Shown here in pieces: positions 20,993 to 33,474 of a stretch of 64,000 nucleotides of DNA (the first letter of the stretch is position 1; each line of letters starts with the position of its first letter). The notes beneath the pieces were generated by a model. The model saw nothing but the letters and a program-made list of their open reading frames with translations. It made no database searches and was not told the origin of the DNA. The DNA comes from Enchytraeus crypticus (Eukaryota; Annelida; Clitellata; Enchytraeida; Enchytraeidae), in NCBI GenBank assembly GCA_905160935.1, contig CAJHZI010000458.1, forward strand, positions 941,001-1,005,000, given 5' to 3'. Both the position numbers and the translations under genes were made by a program.

Positions 20993-23214
20993 ATTCTTAT
21001 ATAATATAAAATGATATATCTAAAAATAGAACAAAACACTATTTTCTAGCATCTTCTAGCAATTCGATAAAACTCAAAAAACGATAAAAGATACAACTAA
21101 AAAATTTTTGGCTTCCACCGTTTTGGACCCACACTCTATTCATCGGATTGGATTTGGTACCATAGTGCTCAGTGTTGTCATGGACGACAGCAGCCCTCTT
21201 ATTCTGTTGATGATGTTGTTGTTGTAATGCCGGTGTGTGTGTGTGTGTGTGTGTGTAAATATTGAATTTTTCACACGGGCTTGGAAACGAAATGGTTAAT
21301 GTTTACCAACAAATATATTTTAAAATTAATTTTAAAATTTCAGTTTATATTATATTAGCATAATTTAGCGTATCAAGTGTGCATCATTATATGCTTATAT
21401 TAGCGTCATAGATAATGCACATGAATTTATGGTCCAAGAACTTGGTGCATTTATTAATGCGGAAGTGCTAGATTTATTTTTTATATAATTATCTAAATTA
21501 AATTAAACTGCTAAAGGTAAATCATCTCAGAAGTCATATTTTTGCAAGCTACAATAAGATGCAAGACTGGAATTAGGTGTGGGTAGCCATAAACTTTTGT
21601 GAATGGATTAACTCATTAATCGGTGGAGTGTACTTTATGGAACATGGAAGCATAATGTGAATAAGAATTAGTTATTGGCTTTGCCACTTAACCAACATCA
21701 ATTCTAAATAGAGAGGTTTCATGCATACGTCATTTTTTGTTTACATTACAAAGCCATCATTTTGATATACCACACTCTATATGATACACGGCTATATATG
21801 TAACTTTAAGTAGTTTTTCATCTTAATTTAGTATAAAATTGTGTCTGGCATATGGACATTGGCTCTTTCTGACAGGTTAATGAACTGGTAATGGATATGA
21901 TGGTTCTTGAAAGCTTTGTTACACATAATTTCAGCATTTCTGCCATTTCTGCAAAATAGTGCATCATAAGCAATGAGGGACAGGCTAATTGGCAGAAATG
22001 GCGGAAATTTGGACTCCATGAGTGGAATTCAGGAAAATGGGACAAAAACCTGTCCGCACGTTGTGTTTCTGTTTTGTTGTGTACTTTGTCTATGTATTTA
22101 ATTAGTTGTCGAAATATAAGATAGGCCTATTGGTGGCAAGCTTTAATGGTTTGACGAAATTAGTAATTGCAAAACTTCTGTTATTTCTGCCATTTATGTA
22201 ATGCAAATTAAGGTCAAATTTCTCAAAACTTGTGAAAAGTTATTGGAATATAGGTCTGTAAACAACAAATTATTGAAAATTTTTACCTTTTGCAACTAGC
22301 CTATAGTTTAAGACTTATGGTTTGTATTTGAATCCTTTACGGTCTTTGCGTATTGAGGCATTAAATTACGACTAGACTAGTGCTATAAGTCCTCGATCGA
22401 GACCTACTGAACTAGTAAAATTCAATTAAGTTAAGTCTTCAACTATAGAATCCATCTACATAACGAATCTAAAGCGTACGGCTTACCGGTAAGATCGGAG
22501 CTCATATATTTCATACGTAAGTTCATACAACTTCATGAAGCACATAGGTAGGCCTACACTGTCTGTGTATATAACTAATAAATCGTGTGCATTTTTACAA
22601 ATTGCAATATACGCACATATATCGAAATTTTATTTTTTATATGCATATATATCTATATATACGTAATGCTAAAAATCAACAGACGTAATCCAATATGGAT
22701 GCCAACGCGGGTAGGTGTATAAAAGTGGGCGCAGCTAACAGCTGTGAAAATCCTCTATAAGTTATTGCGAATTTACAACCATGTTGATAATATAAAATAC
22801 TTTCTCTCAAGCTGCATCATTTCGTGTGTTCAAACACACGTGTTCTTGTTTACTCGCACCATCAAACTTAAAGTGCCTCGCTTACTATTAAGTCTCTGAA
22901 CCTTAAGCATCCTTAAGCATATAAAATATCCCTATGATGCAATATTGCCTGAATCTTCATCGTGCAAAAGTTTGACAATTAAAAGTTTCTGCTAAACAAT
23001 AATCAACTGTTAATTGTTTTTAGGTTCCAGCTTGTAATTCACTTGATTTCGTAGATTCTTCAAGCGTATAAATTTAAAATTTATGCTGTATGCAATTCTT
23101 AGATTGATTTACTTTCAAAGCTTATATTTCAGATTTTACTACCATAACAGTAATGTTTAAAACATCCGTGTCTTAACTCTTTTACCAGAATTTATCAGAA
23201 CTGCTACCATCTTT
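20993..23214. other. Non-coding AT-rich region
   Basis: A (GT)n tract lies at 21229-21256, a degraded family C copy (minus) at about 21590-21690, and overlapping minus-strand ORFs of 63-75 codons at 21818-22045 show no recognisable domain. I see no splice-supported exon. Confidence 0.4.
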
Positions 23215-24125
23215 CTTTATTCCAATCCTTCTTGAAACTTAGGTAGCAGGAACATGGCAAGAATGCCAAAGGCTTATTTCAATTCCCAAGCATACATAAT
23301 TGCAACATCCAGCTTGCTTTTTGGAACTCTTCAGTGACACCGCATTCACAACCTCCTCACTCAAAGAGTTCCACCTATCAATCACCCTATGAGAAAAAAA
23401 ACTTTCCTAAGTCTGTCCTTACACTTGGCTTAAACAACTTATAGCTATGACCTCTTAAACAATTATTGGAGAATTTGAAAGAAATCTGTTGCTCTTAATT
23501 TGGTAAGCCCATGCATTATTTTATAAACCTCTATAAGATCACCTCTAATTCTCCTGGTTTCTAGGTTGTCAGTTAAACTGCCCTTAGCCTCTCCTCATAC
23601 CCTTATGCCTTGAATCTCCTAATAGTTCTTAATGCTCTTCTTTTCACTGCTTCAATACTGCTTCAATAAGTTCAATATTCTTCCTGTAGTGTGGTCTCTA
23701 CACTGGCATACAATACTCCTGATGAGGTCGAATCAAAGATTTATACAATCTTAAAACAATGCCTTTATCTCTACTTTTGAATGTTCTCTTTAATAGGCCT
23801 AATTGGCTGGTTTAACAGCCACAGTACATTGTTTCCTCACTTTGAGGTCCTGGCTAAATATTATCCCTAAATCCTTCTCCTCACTCACTACCTGCCGTAT
23901 CTTATTATTTACAACATATTCTTTATTAGGGTTATTTTTACCAAAGTGAACTACCTTACATCTGTCCTCAATGAAATCTAAGCCCCATTTTTGGGACCAA
24001 TTAAAATCCGAACCATACTGTCACTTTTGTTCTTTCATACCAGCTTATTTTTTATACCAGCTTTTCCAAATAGTTTTGTATCATCAGCAAATTTCAAGAT
24101 CGCATTTAATATTTCTGTATCATTC
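23215..24125 (-). mobile_element. Eroded CR1-like LINE, 3' half of reverse transcriptase
   Basis: Read on the minus strand, the sequence begins with the RT motif FADDTKLFGKAG (about 24100) and ends with the C-terminal block VIDRWNSLSEEVVNA (about 23360). Many stops and frameshifts lie between. The arrangement is typical of CR1/jockey-type LINE ORF2 after the catalytic FADD. Several small ORFs in this interval, including 23991-24281 on the + strand, are shadows of it. Confidence 0.8.
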
Positions 24126-25160
24126 ATTTCTTTGATCTCATTCTTTAAAGTAAAATTATTTACATTAAGTGTCTTGCAATTCATAATGTGTGATCAATTT
24201 TTGCTTATTCTGTCAATAGCAAAATTTTCCAGTTTACGTGTATGTTCTTTGTATGTCCAGCGATTTTGTAAAGAACTCTAAATTATTATACTAATATTTT
24301 TTACTTTTGCAAGGGACACTAAATTAATAAATTGAATTACTGATATTTTTGTATATTACTGTTGTATATTTCCTGCCATCTAGTGGAGTATTTGAATGCA
24401 GCATGCTTGATATCTACTGCAGTAGAGCCATCTTGGTGTCGTTAATCACATTTCTTGATTGGCTACCTTTGGTATGTATTCTTTTCTATAAAGTCACGTC
24501 AATGCTGTTTTATGTCTATCTGAAATGCATGAGAATCAATCATTCAGAGGCTGTAACATCTCACCAGTGCAATATAAATAAACAGCACTGTTTATTGGCT
24601 GGTTCTTTACCACAAGAATACATCATTTCTTATGACCCGTACGGAAATGATTCAAATGACACCAACTTGCTCTGCGGTGATTCATTCCTGGTAGCGCTTC
24701 ACATGGATCCTGAACCAGATGGTGGTTTCTAACATCAGCGATTGGCCACTCTAATCTCCACTGGGACAAAGGCACTAAGGACAAAGACTGGGACAAAGAT
24801 GCCACTATGACTGTAACTCTAACCTACGACTTCCTTCAAAAGAACAAATTGCTACCAACTAGGTCATCCTACTAGCTATTGTGATAGCAGCTATAGCGCA
24901 CAAAATATAATTGATTAATTAAGTATCTTCACTTTACGCAGTGTCTTTATAAACGTGTTACTAATATTTGCTATAATGATATTAAAGTGATCCTATGATT
25001 GGCTCCTACTTAACATGTCTTTAGATAGATCATCTTGGTTGTTCGATAGCAGATATAGTGCACAAATTGTAGGCGATTTATTTCATTTCACTTTAAATAT
25101 GAAGTGGCTTTATGTAAACTGAAACATAATACTAATATTTGTTGTAATGATATTAAAGTG
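24126..25160. other. Unassigned region upstream of the VOPP1-like exons
   Basis: Contains a 127-codon + strand open stretch (24349-24732) ending HMDPEPDGGF-stop, not flanked by convincing splice sites and without a recognised domain. The missing first exon of the VOPP1-like gene could lie here, but I could not place a signal-peptide exon. Confidence 0.3.
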
Positions 25161-25162
25161 AA

Positions 25163-25291
25163 TTTGTACTCTCTCTTAGTGCACTGCCTTCTGGCAGGTC
25201 CATCAAATATAACGCCTCCACTCACCTCTATCTTCCTTTTTCAACTTCGTGTCCACATACGAGTAGATCTTTAAATCATCTATAACATTCC
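25163..25291 (-). mobile_element. LINE family 1 3' end with short (CT)n tail
   Basis: The reverse complement ends GGCAGTGCACTAAGAGAGAG and matches the terminal 120 bp of the family. Confidence 0.75.
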
Positions 25292-25588
25292 TTTTGATTT
25301 ACCAGTATTCTTGGGGGATTCTGCTTATAAAGAGATGGGCCCCTATGCCGACCTTGTGATAAATGATCTTATGATTAAATACTTCGTAAGATGTCTCTAG
25401 ATAGAATATCTTGGTTGTTGGAGGTGCCAGTGCACTTGTCAGTGCACTAAGGCAAGATAAAACTGACAGAAATAAGGAACTAATTAAAGCTGTAATTTAG
25501 CTTCTGTTTTAATATCATATTTCTATTATTTCATTGGTTTGATATATAATTTATTCATACTGGTATTTCCTTATGTTTCACATTACAG

Positions 25589-28500
25589 ATTGAGGCTAAG
25601 TACTGCCACTATAGAGATGCCAGTGGAGTTATCAGAAACTTTCAGTTAGTATACAATATTATCTCTCTCTCTTAGTGCACTGCCTACTGGCAGGACCATG
25701 GTATATAGCGCCTCCACTCTTCTCTGTCTTCTGCCTGCCTCTTCATTTCCACATATGAGTGTGGCTTTAAATCATCAAACGTACCTAATCTTGGCCTGCC
25801 CCTGCCTCTTTTTCCTTCCATTCTACCTTCTATGACCTCTATTAATAGACCTTCTCCCCTTAGAATGCGTCATATCCATCTCTTCTTCCTATTTCTTAAT
25901 ACATTTATCAACTGTCTATCTACAATGTTTTATATATTTGTTAAAAGTTCTTATTATGTCTGATTGTACGTAGTCACTGAGAAACATGACCATTATTTTT
26001 AAACAATTTTTGGAATTCTTGTGATTTAGTTGATATATTAATTTATATTTTTGAAATAAAATTGAATCTTTCAAATAAATTATTTTCAATTTTAATGACA
26101 TAATTCCAGCCAGAACACTGTTGCCTATATTTAATAAGTACAAATTATACCATGAATCGCTTAGACTACAGATTATAATTAAACTATGGAGAAGAAATTT
26201 TGTTTACAGGAAAAATGTTATGTGGTTATTAATGTAAAGGCCAACTGTCAAAATTATATCATTCAGCCAAAGACAGCGCTGTGCTTCTGACGGGTCGACC
26301 AATCAGCTTACTTTGTAAATAAAACTAGAATTGCACTACTTAAACTGTGGTATATCTAATCCATGTTCTAGACCTGCAAGAGGAGAGGTGCAGCTACTAA
26401 TCTACGGATTAAGCTTACGTAATACAAAATTGTGACTATGCAGTGGCTTAAACTGCTGTTGATTGCTAAACTGCTGTTTATCTATTCTGAAAATATGGCT
26501 GTAAGACTAGCTTCTAGATACTAGACATCTATTTTATTCTGTATGGCTTAGTTTAAAAGAAATTCAACATGTTTGCTATCTATTTTATATTATTCTGCAA
26601 TTATTAAAATTCGCTGCTATTGCAATTCAATAAAAAGTTATGTTTAATGTCCATTTCTATATTCCAAGAAATACTGTCAGGAATGATTTGAATGAGATGC
26701 AAATCAATGGCCTCCTGCTCATTAGACTAGTATGCTAAAAACTTGACTATCCTCCTGATTTGTATTAATTTTATATTGATTGATTGTTTTGATTTATTGA
26801 TTGAAGGATCTATTAATCGATCTATTGATTGATTGATCTATTGAATGATTGATCAATTTATTGATTGGTCCATTGATTGAAGGATCAATCGATTGATTGA
26901 TCGATTTATTGATTGATCGATTGATTGATTTAATGATTAATTGATTGATCAGATGTCACCCCCTGGAGAGCTGCTGTGGGCGATCATGCTGTGAACAGTT
27001 CAATGGATTCTATAGACTCTGGTATTTCTGGTAAGACTTGTCAGGTGTATTTTAACATATGATATATCATGTTATCTTAAAATATCTTATCCCTCATATC
27101 GCTGTACGTTAATTGGATGTTTGAAAACGTTTTAGCTGTAGAGTGTTTGCGTTACATGAAAGAGGTAATTTTTTCATGTCCTAATCGTTGCTGCATCTAG
27201 CAAGTATATGTATGCTGCATCCAGCGTGTTATGTTCATTAAATGAAGTTAAAAGATCTGCTGTGTGTTCTTCATATATGCGAATCTCTTGTTCATGTTTA
27301 TACACTATTATTATATTCTGCTCAATCTTTTTGCTCATCTCTTGTTCATGTTTATACACTATTATTATATTCTGCTCAATCTTTTTGCTCATCTCTTGTT
27401 CATGTTTATACACTATTATTATATTCTGCTCAATCTTTTTGCTCATCTCTTGTTCATGTTTCTATAGTACTATATATTCTTCTGAATCTCCTTGCTCATC
27501 TCTTGTTCATGTTTCTACAGTACATTATATTCTGCTCAATCTCTTTGCTCATCTCTTGTTCATGTTTCTACAGTACAATATATTCTGCTCAATCTCTTTG
27601 CTCATCTCTTGTTCATGTTTCTACAGTACATTATATTCTGCTCAATCTCTTTGCTCATCTCTTGTTCATGTTTCTATAGTACTTTATATTCTTCTGAATC
27701 TCTTTGCTCATCTCTTGTTCATGTTTCTACAGTACATTATATTCTGCTCAATCTCTTTGCTCATCTCTTGTTCATGTTTCTACAGTACATTATATTCTGC
27801 TCAATCTCTTTGCTCATCTCTTGTTCATTTTTTAAACTATTATTATATTCTGCTCAATCTCTTATTAGTCTAGTCTTATTAGTCTAGTTAATCTCTTGCT
27901 CATGTTTCTACAGTACATTATATTCTGATCAATCTCTTAGTTAATCTCTTGTTCATGTTTCTACAGTACATTATATTCTGATCAATCTCTTTGCTCATCT
28001 CGTGTTCATGTTTCTACAGTACATTATATTCTGCTCAATCTCTTTGCTCGTCTCTTGTTCATGTTTCTATAGGACTCTGATATCTGCTCAATCTCTTCGG
28101 CTCTACTGCACAGTTTTCATTGTCTTCTTCATTCGGAATAATTACTAGATGTATATGCTGGAATGTCATATTAAAATTTGGTTTATGCAAAATTATTGTT
28201 GCTGATACGAAAAGTTTAACATTCAGCCAAACCATTCATCAATGGCCTTTCATCGAGTACTCTGAGACATACAGATATATAAGGGACTGTTCAGACATTC
28301 TCACGTTATTTATAGCATCTGCCCATTCCAGTTTTTAAAGCCTTGAAATTCTTTGTCGTAAGATCATGTGTGGGTCTATTCGTCTACTTCTGACTCGCTA
28401 TAATTGGATAATGGATTAACACTGTTATTAATCTAAGTCCCAATCTCTGAATATGTAAATTGTTGTTTTGTTCTCTTGAGACAGCTTGTGAGGAATGTGA

Positions 28501-31500
28501 TTGTAAGCCTTCATTGATCATAATATTCTCTCTAATTGATTGATGTTCAAAAATGTGACTGTCTATATGTAACATTATGCACACGCATGACATTTACACT
28601 TGGCATTTGACTATCACTTGTGTACGTTTGTCTTCATGTTAGAAGCTCTTAGGCTTGGTTATTAGGGTAGGCTAATCTCTTCAGTGCACTGCTAAGTGTC
28701 AGGTTCAAGGTACATATTCATACTCAGTCTGCTTTCTCGCTCCATAAGAGCACTCCTTAGATCAACAAGTTAATCCCTTCACAAAGTTCATGCCTTATTC
28801 ATACCTTATGTAGCCTATAGCTTGGGAAAAGTATGGCTTCTGAGGTGGTTTCCCGTTCCCTTCCTCAGTTAGATCGATTACCGTTCCCTTCCTCAGTTAG
28901 ATCGATTAATTAACATTTAATCCGGGATTAAAATATATCGTGATGAGGTGGGTCCCCTCTTGCCATCCTCAACCCTTGCCTTAGTCGCCTCTTACACGCA
29001 GCAGATTGTTTGCGGTTGCCCTATACTGCAGTGGTCCAACCACATCCGAGCACAACACGTGGAAATAAGCTAAGCTAATAGACTGAGCGATTAAGCTAGC
29101 AATAGGCTCTACATGCATGTTAATGTGCTAGGACTAGGCTCTACATACATGTTTATGTGCTAGGACTAGGCTTTACATACATGTTAATGTGCTGGGACTA
29201 GGCTTTACATACATGTTTATGTGCTAGGACTAGGCTTTACATACATGTTTATGTGTAGGTTGTGTGTGATGCTGGCTCTGATGTTTTGCTCTGGTGGGGG
29301 GTACTGGTACAGGAGACATGTCTATCAGCGCCATCTCTACATGACAAGCTCTAGGGGCGCTCACACCCTCCACCCCCCTCAATCCACCTCCCTCTCTCTA
29401 CTCAGTCACCTCAGTCCTCCATCAGCTTACAGAGCCCGTGCCTCAAACCCTCGCTCTGGTATCATTCTCTCTGCTATACTATACTGTATCGCTCTGGTAT
29501 CATTCTCTCTTCTATACTATTATACTGTATGTATCAGCTTATAGAGCCTGTGCCTCCAACTCTCGCTTTGGTATCATTCTCTCTTCTCTATTATACTGAA
29601 GGGGAAGGCAGCCGGAATAGATGAAATCCCAGCAGAATTCTTGAAAATGTTGGAAGGAGAAACACTCAGTAAGTTAATGGAGGTATGTATGGAAGTGTAC
29701 AATACAGGTATTTGGCCAGACGATTTTACCAAGTCAGTGATGATCCCAATTCCCAAAAAAAACAATGCTGTGGAGTGTTCGGATTACAGAACAATCAGCT
29801 TTATACCTCATGCATCGAAGATCTTATTAAAGATAGTAAATAATCGCATTCAGTCGAACGCTGAGATGTTGCTGATCTAGACACAATTTAGTTTTAGGAA
29901 AGGATGCGGCACAAGAGAAGCAACAGGGGTAATGCGGGTTCTTTGCGAAAGAAGTTTATAATATGGAAATGACGTTTTTGTATGCTTTGTAGACTTCGAG
30001 AGGGCCTTTGACAGGATTGATTGGATAACGATGATGAATATCTTAAAAAGAATAGGAATTGACTGGAAAGATAGAAGACTAATTTTGAACTTGTACATGA
30101 ATCAAAGAGCAGGGATTAAAATCCAACAAGAATACTCAGAAGGTGAAATAGGACGTGGAGTAAGACAAGGTTGTAGCATTTCACCGCTGCTGTTTAACAT
30201 TTACGCTGAGGCAATGATGGAGGAAGCCATGGAAGACTTGGAAGAAGGAATAAAAGTAGGAGGGAATTTGTTACAAGATGTACGATTTGCAGATGACCAA
30301 GGAATGGTAGCTGGCAGCGAGATTGGATTGCAGAAGATACTGGATAGGCTGACTGATACGGCCCTAAGATATGGCATGAAGATTATTATAAAAAGACCAA
30401 GGTTATGAGAGTGTCCAATTATAAAGGTGAAGTTAATATCACAATAAATGGTACGAAATTGGAACAGGTAAGGAGTTTCAAATATTTGAGTCATACTATA
30501 ACCGATGACGGGAAATGTGAGACGGAAATATGCAGTAGGATTGCACAAGCAAAAGCGGCCTTTGGTAGTAGAAAAGAACTATTAACCAAAAGTCTAAAGA
30601 AAGACACAAAGATAAAGATAGTGAAAACTTTGGTTTGGACCACGCTATTGTATGGATGTGAAACATGGACCTTAATTTAATGAAGGAAGATATTAGGAAA
30701 CTGGAGGCATTGGAAATGTGGATTTGAAGAAGAATGGAGAAGATTAGCTGGACTCAAAAGGTTACAAATGAGGAAGTCCTGGAGGGAATTGGTACAAATA
30801 GACAGTTGATAAATGTATTAGGAAATAGAAAGAAGAAATTGATAGGACACATTCTAAGGGGGGAAGGTCTAATAAAAGAGGTCATAGAAGGTAGAATGGA
30901 AGGAAAAAGAGGCAGGGGCTGGCTGAGATTAGGTATGTTAGATGATTTAAAAGAGGTCATAGAAGGTAGACTGGAAGGAAAAAGAGGCAGGGGCTGGCCG
31001 AGATTAGGTATGTTAGATGATTTAAAGACCCACTCATATGTGGAAATGAAGAGGAAGGCAGAAGACAGAGAAGAGTGGAGGCGTTATGTACCATGGACCT
31101 GCCAGTAGGCGCTAAGAGAGAGAGACTATACTACATGTATTAGCTTACAGAGCCCGTGCCTCCAACCCTCGCTCTTGTATCATTCTCTCTTCTATACTAT
31201 ACTGTACGGTATCATTCTGGTATCTTCTATAATATACTGTACGGTATCATTCTGGTATCTTCTATACTATACTGTACGGTATCATTCTGGTATCTTCTAT
31301 ACTATACTGTACGGTATCATTCTGGTATAATTCTCTATCTTTCTATATCTCTCTCCCTCTCTCTCTTTCTCTCTTAGTGCGCGGTCTACTAGCAGGTCCA
31401 TGGTATATAATGCCTCCAATCTTCTCTGTCTTCCATTTTTATCTTTTATCCACTTAAGAGTGGAACTTTAAATTCTCTAGCAATAGGCTACTCATTCTTG

Positions 31501-32416
31501 TTATTGTATACCATTTCTTGGGGGATTCTGCTTATGAGGAGGTGGGCCCCTATGCCTTTCTATCTATCATCATAATTTTCCCTTGATTCTAAGTTTAGTT
31601 CTATCCATTCCATAGGGTCCATTCTATCTTTTTATATATCACCAACTTTCTTTGAATGCCAGTTGAGCTAGAATCGGGATTAGAAAATTTTGTTGCAATT
31701 TCTGGAGCCTAAGCGCTCACCAACCGAATGCCCTTTCTGCCGTTGGTTTGTATCTTAGTGCTTTGTTGCCTTTTACGACAGGTACAGTCCATGGTTGGTC
31801 TTCTTCAGCAATCTGGTCTCAACATGGATACTTTCTATCTGTTTGTCCATATCTCTGTACCTATTCGTATCTAGCTACTCATTCATAGTCTGTCCCCTAC
31901 GATATATACGATGTAATGTAGGCTGATCCAGTGGCTTGTTGGCATGGTGCTTACCAGTGGATGAGTAGATGCTCTCCCTGTCAGTGACATGCTGTGAAGC
32001 TGAAAACTGATGTTGAACATTTGCATTAAGCTTTTTGCCTTTTATCCGTATTGATATCATCCATGATAATACCAACATCTTCTGCTTGTCTGTCCCTTAA
32101 TACATCCAGCCATCTGGCGATCTATCTGTGTTTTTATAGACCTTTCATAAAACTTATTTACTTTGAAAAAGTCACCTTGTATATTTTATTATTCGTTGGA
32201 GGGCGCCACTTTACTCTCAACAGTTGACTATTGTTCGTCAGGCATTTATAATGTAAGATATCTGATAAATATAAAATATTTTCTCTAGATTTTTTAATCT
32301 AAACATATTAAATGTAAATTACGACGTTATTTTATAATCATTTGATAATAAATTGAAATATAATTTCCTTTCGAATTTATTTAATGTCATTCTGTTAATA
32401 AATGAAGAATTATCTA

Positions 32417-32477
<61 letters not shown>

Positions 32478-33100
32478 TATATATATATATATATGCGTAT
32501 GTATTAAACATTGCCTGCCGTCAATATAAACACACCCCTCCTCACTCCCCCACCACTGCTCCACCTGGCTTTGTTTATAATCTGTGCAAAGGTGCCACTA
32601 CATACTATGAAAGGTCTTATAGACCTTTCATAGTATGTGAAACTTAACATAAATAAGTGAAACTTACTTATCTTTTATTGTCTCATAATCGTTTAACATT
32701 TACAAAAATAAATAGTGAATTGCTAAAAGGATTTTTGTATGTAGTTCTTCCTATTGAGCTGAACATCAATTATGAAAAATTATATTTAAATATTTATTGT
32801 CATCTTTCAGACTATCCTTCATCGTACGACTACCCGACCACTCACAACGCTCATCCTGCCATGTTCAGCAGTGGCTTCACTCAGCCTCTGTGGAGTGGCA
32901 ACACCAGTGCTCGTAGTGGTAACACTGTGGGTATTTTCTCAGGAGGTCGTAACACTGGGGGTGTAGGTTTAAACTGTGGCAGCGCTGAATCAGTCCCCCC
33001 ACCCAGTTACTCCGAGGTGTTGTATACTACCCCTACACCTCCGCCCTCCTACTCCATGGCTATGGCCAAACAGACACAGAGCGGTGGCGCCATCTCGTGA
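25589..33100 (+). CDS. VOPP1/WBP1-like single-pass membrane protein with PPSY tail (5' end not found)
   Basis: Four exons with matching phases: 25589-25644 (leaves phase 2), 26953-27030 (leaves phase 2), 29259-29458 (enters with one base, leaves phase 1) and 32811-33100 (ends TGA). They encode about 207 residues. Exons 1-2 give a Cys-rich ectodomain starting EAKYCHYRDA and reaching SCCGRSCC then RLWYFW. The same EAK...C, CCG.RCC and RLWYFW blocks occur before the membrane helix of vertebrate VOPP1. Exon 3 gives the helix (LCVMLALMFC) and a basic stop-transfer YWYRR. Exon 4 is a Gly/Asn/Ser-rich cytosolic tail with two PPSY motifs (VPPPSYSEV, TPPPSYS), which are WW-domain ligands. In vertebrates such proteins bind WW partners such as WWOX and NEDD4-type ligases on endosomes or lysosomes. 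No signal-peptide exon was found. An AATAAA follows at 33123. Confidence 0.8.
25663..26100 (-). mobile_element. LINE family 1 3' end plus about 180 bp attached sequence (inverted partner of 33762-34200)
   Basis: Reading the minus strand: about 180 bp of AT-rich unrelated sequence, then the LINE ORF2 C-terminal end from GACAGTTGATAAATGTATTA onward, then CAGTGCACTAAGAGAGAG. The inverted copy at 33762-34200 has the same junction. Confidence 0.8.
26769..26952 (+). repeat. (GATT)n-based repeat running into a 3' splice site
   Basis: Degenerate units of GATTGATTGATC. The final unit becomes GATTGATCAG, the acceptor of the second VOPP1-like exon at 26953. Confidence 0.85.
27283..28075 (+). repeat. 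53-bp minisatellite with an acceptor-like motif in each unit
   Basis: About 15 units of CTCTTGTTCATGTTTCTACAG followed by TACATTATATTCTGCTCAAT and CTCTTTGCTCAT. The first three units carry TTTATACACTATTATTATA instead. All three forward frames are open across the array because the unit has no stop and 53 is not a multiple of 3. This explains ORFs of 131-221 codons here, which are not genes. Confidence 0.93.
28677..29061 (+). mobile_element. SINE-like family C (longest copy)
   Basis: Starts CTTCAGTGCACTGCTAAGTG, then GTCAGGTTCAAGGTACATAT (B-box-like), GCTCCATAAGAGCACTCCTT and CAACAAGTTAATCCCTTCAC. Its 3' half contains GGTGGTTTCCCGTTCCCTTC and CGTGATGAGGTGGGTCCCC. Shorter copies are at 44585-44690, 54265-54372 and 60898-61020. 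Confidence 0.7.
29100..29258 (+). repeat. 32-bp minisatellite built on the 3' splice site of VOPP1-like exon 3
   Basis: Five units of the type GACTAGGCTTTACATACATG then TTTATGTGCTAG. The last unit, one base shorter, ends TTATGTGTAG, which is the acceptor of the exon starting at 29259. Confidence 0.9.
29425..31335 (+). repeat. Tandem copies of the end of VOPP1-like exon 3 and its donor, split by a LINE
   Basis: The exon end (CAGCTTACAGAGCCCGTGCC ... CGCTCTG) plus donor GTATCATTCTCTC is repeated at about 29425-29488, 29489-29530, 29533-29597 and again at 31138-31205. It then shrinks to a short unit (TATACTGTACGGTATCATTC) up to 31335. The LINE fragment 29597-31127 is inserted within the array. 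Confidence 0.8.
29597..31127 (+). pseudogene. Non-LTR retrotransposon reverse transcriptase fragment (LINE family 1)
   Basis: 5'-truncated ORF2 starting GKAAGIDEIPAEFLKMLEGE (RT palm start), with SDYRTISFIPHASKILLKI, VDFERAFDRIDW, GVRQGCSISPLLFNIYAEAM and the catalytic block VRFADDQGMVAG. These RT motifs are in the order expected for non-LTR elements. It is broken by a stop at 29878 and frameshifts near 29960 and 30405. The C-terminal Arg/Gly-rich segment is internally duplicated (30880-30950 and 30953-31020). It ends CQ-stop and then AGGCGCTAAGAGAGAGAG. It lies in an intron of the VOPP1-like gene and is dead. Confidence 0.9.
31336..31480 (-). mobile_element. LINE family 1 3' end with (CT)n tail
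   Basis: (CT)-rich tract to 31373, then the reverse complement of the LINE 3' end starting TTAGTGCGCGG. It abuts the donor-derived array. Confidence 0.75.
31481..32400. other. Intronic DNA with a family F repeat
   Basis: A minus-strand family F copy lies at about 31569-31800 (CACCAACCGAATGCCCTTTC). The rest is AT-rich with no exon seen. Confidence 0.5.
32418..32494. repeat. (TA)n microsatellite
   Basis: Two TA tracts separated by ATAATTA, in the last intron of the VOPP1-like gene. Confidence 0.9.
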
Positions 33101-33122
33101 ATGTTGCCTTAAAATTTAACCG

Positions 33123-33128
33123 AATAAA
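33123..33128 (+). promoter_or_regulatory. Polyadenylation signal of the VOPP1-like gene
   Basis: AATAAA 23 bp after the stop codon, followed by T-rich sequence. The 3' UTR would be very short if this one is used. Confidence 0.65.
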
Positions 33129-33474
33129 TTGTTTAATCTAATTGATTGCTTGTGCCACCCGTCGATTGATTTCTGATTTGCACTCTGTCAGCTCCTCGTA
33201 AACTCTAGTTATCATTTACTCTATTGTGCGTAAACGTTATGATTCTGATTGCTGTCCTCACGTGTTATCTCTGTGACCACAAACGATTGCACTGTGTTAA
33301 AGTTTGACTAATTTAGATCACAAGTGTTGTTGGGTCACAGGAGAACAAGTTGTTCTAATACTGACGTCCCTGACATTGCCTTATGGTGAGGAACCAGACG
33401 TTAAATTCTTATGGATTGATTGATTGGTTAATCTCATTCCTATGTACACTTAACCTGCATTTCCTTTTGCTCTG

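Noticed and set aside
27208..27887. ORFs of 131-221 codons in all three forward frames, repeating LLISCSCFYSTLYS-like units
   Set aside because: They are translations of the 53-bp minisatellite, which lacks stops in every frame. The region is an intron of the VOPP1-like gene.
27283..28075. Regular repeat array resembling CRISPR
   Set aside because: Units are tandem with no unique spacers, the genome is eukaryotic with introns, and no cas genes are present.
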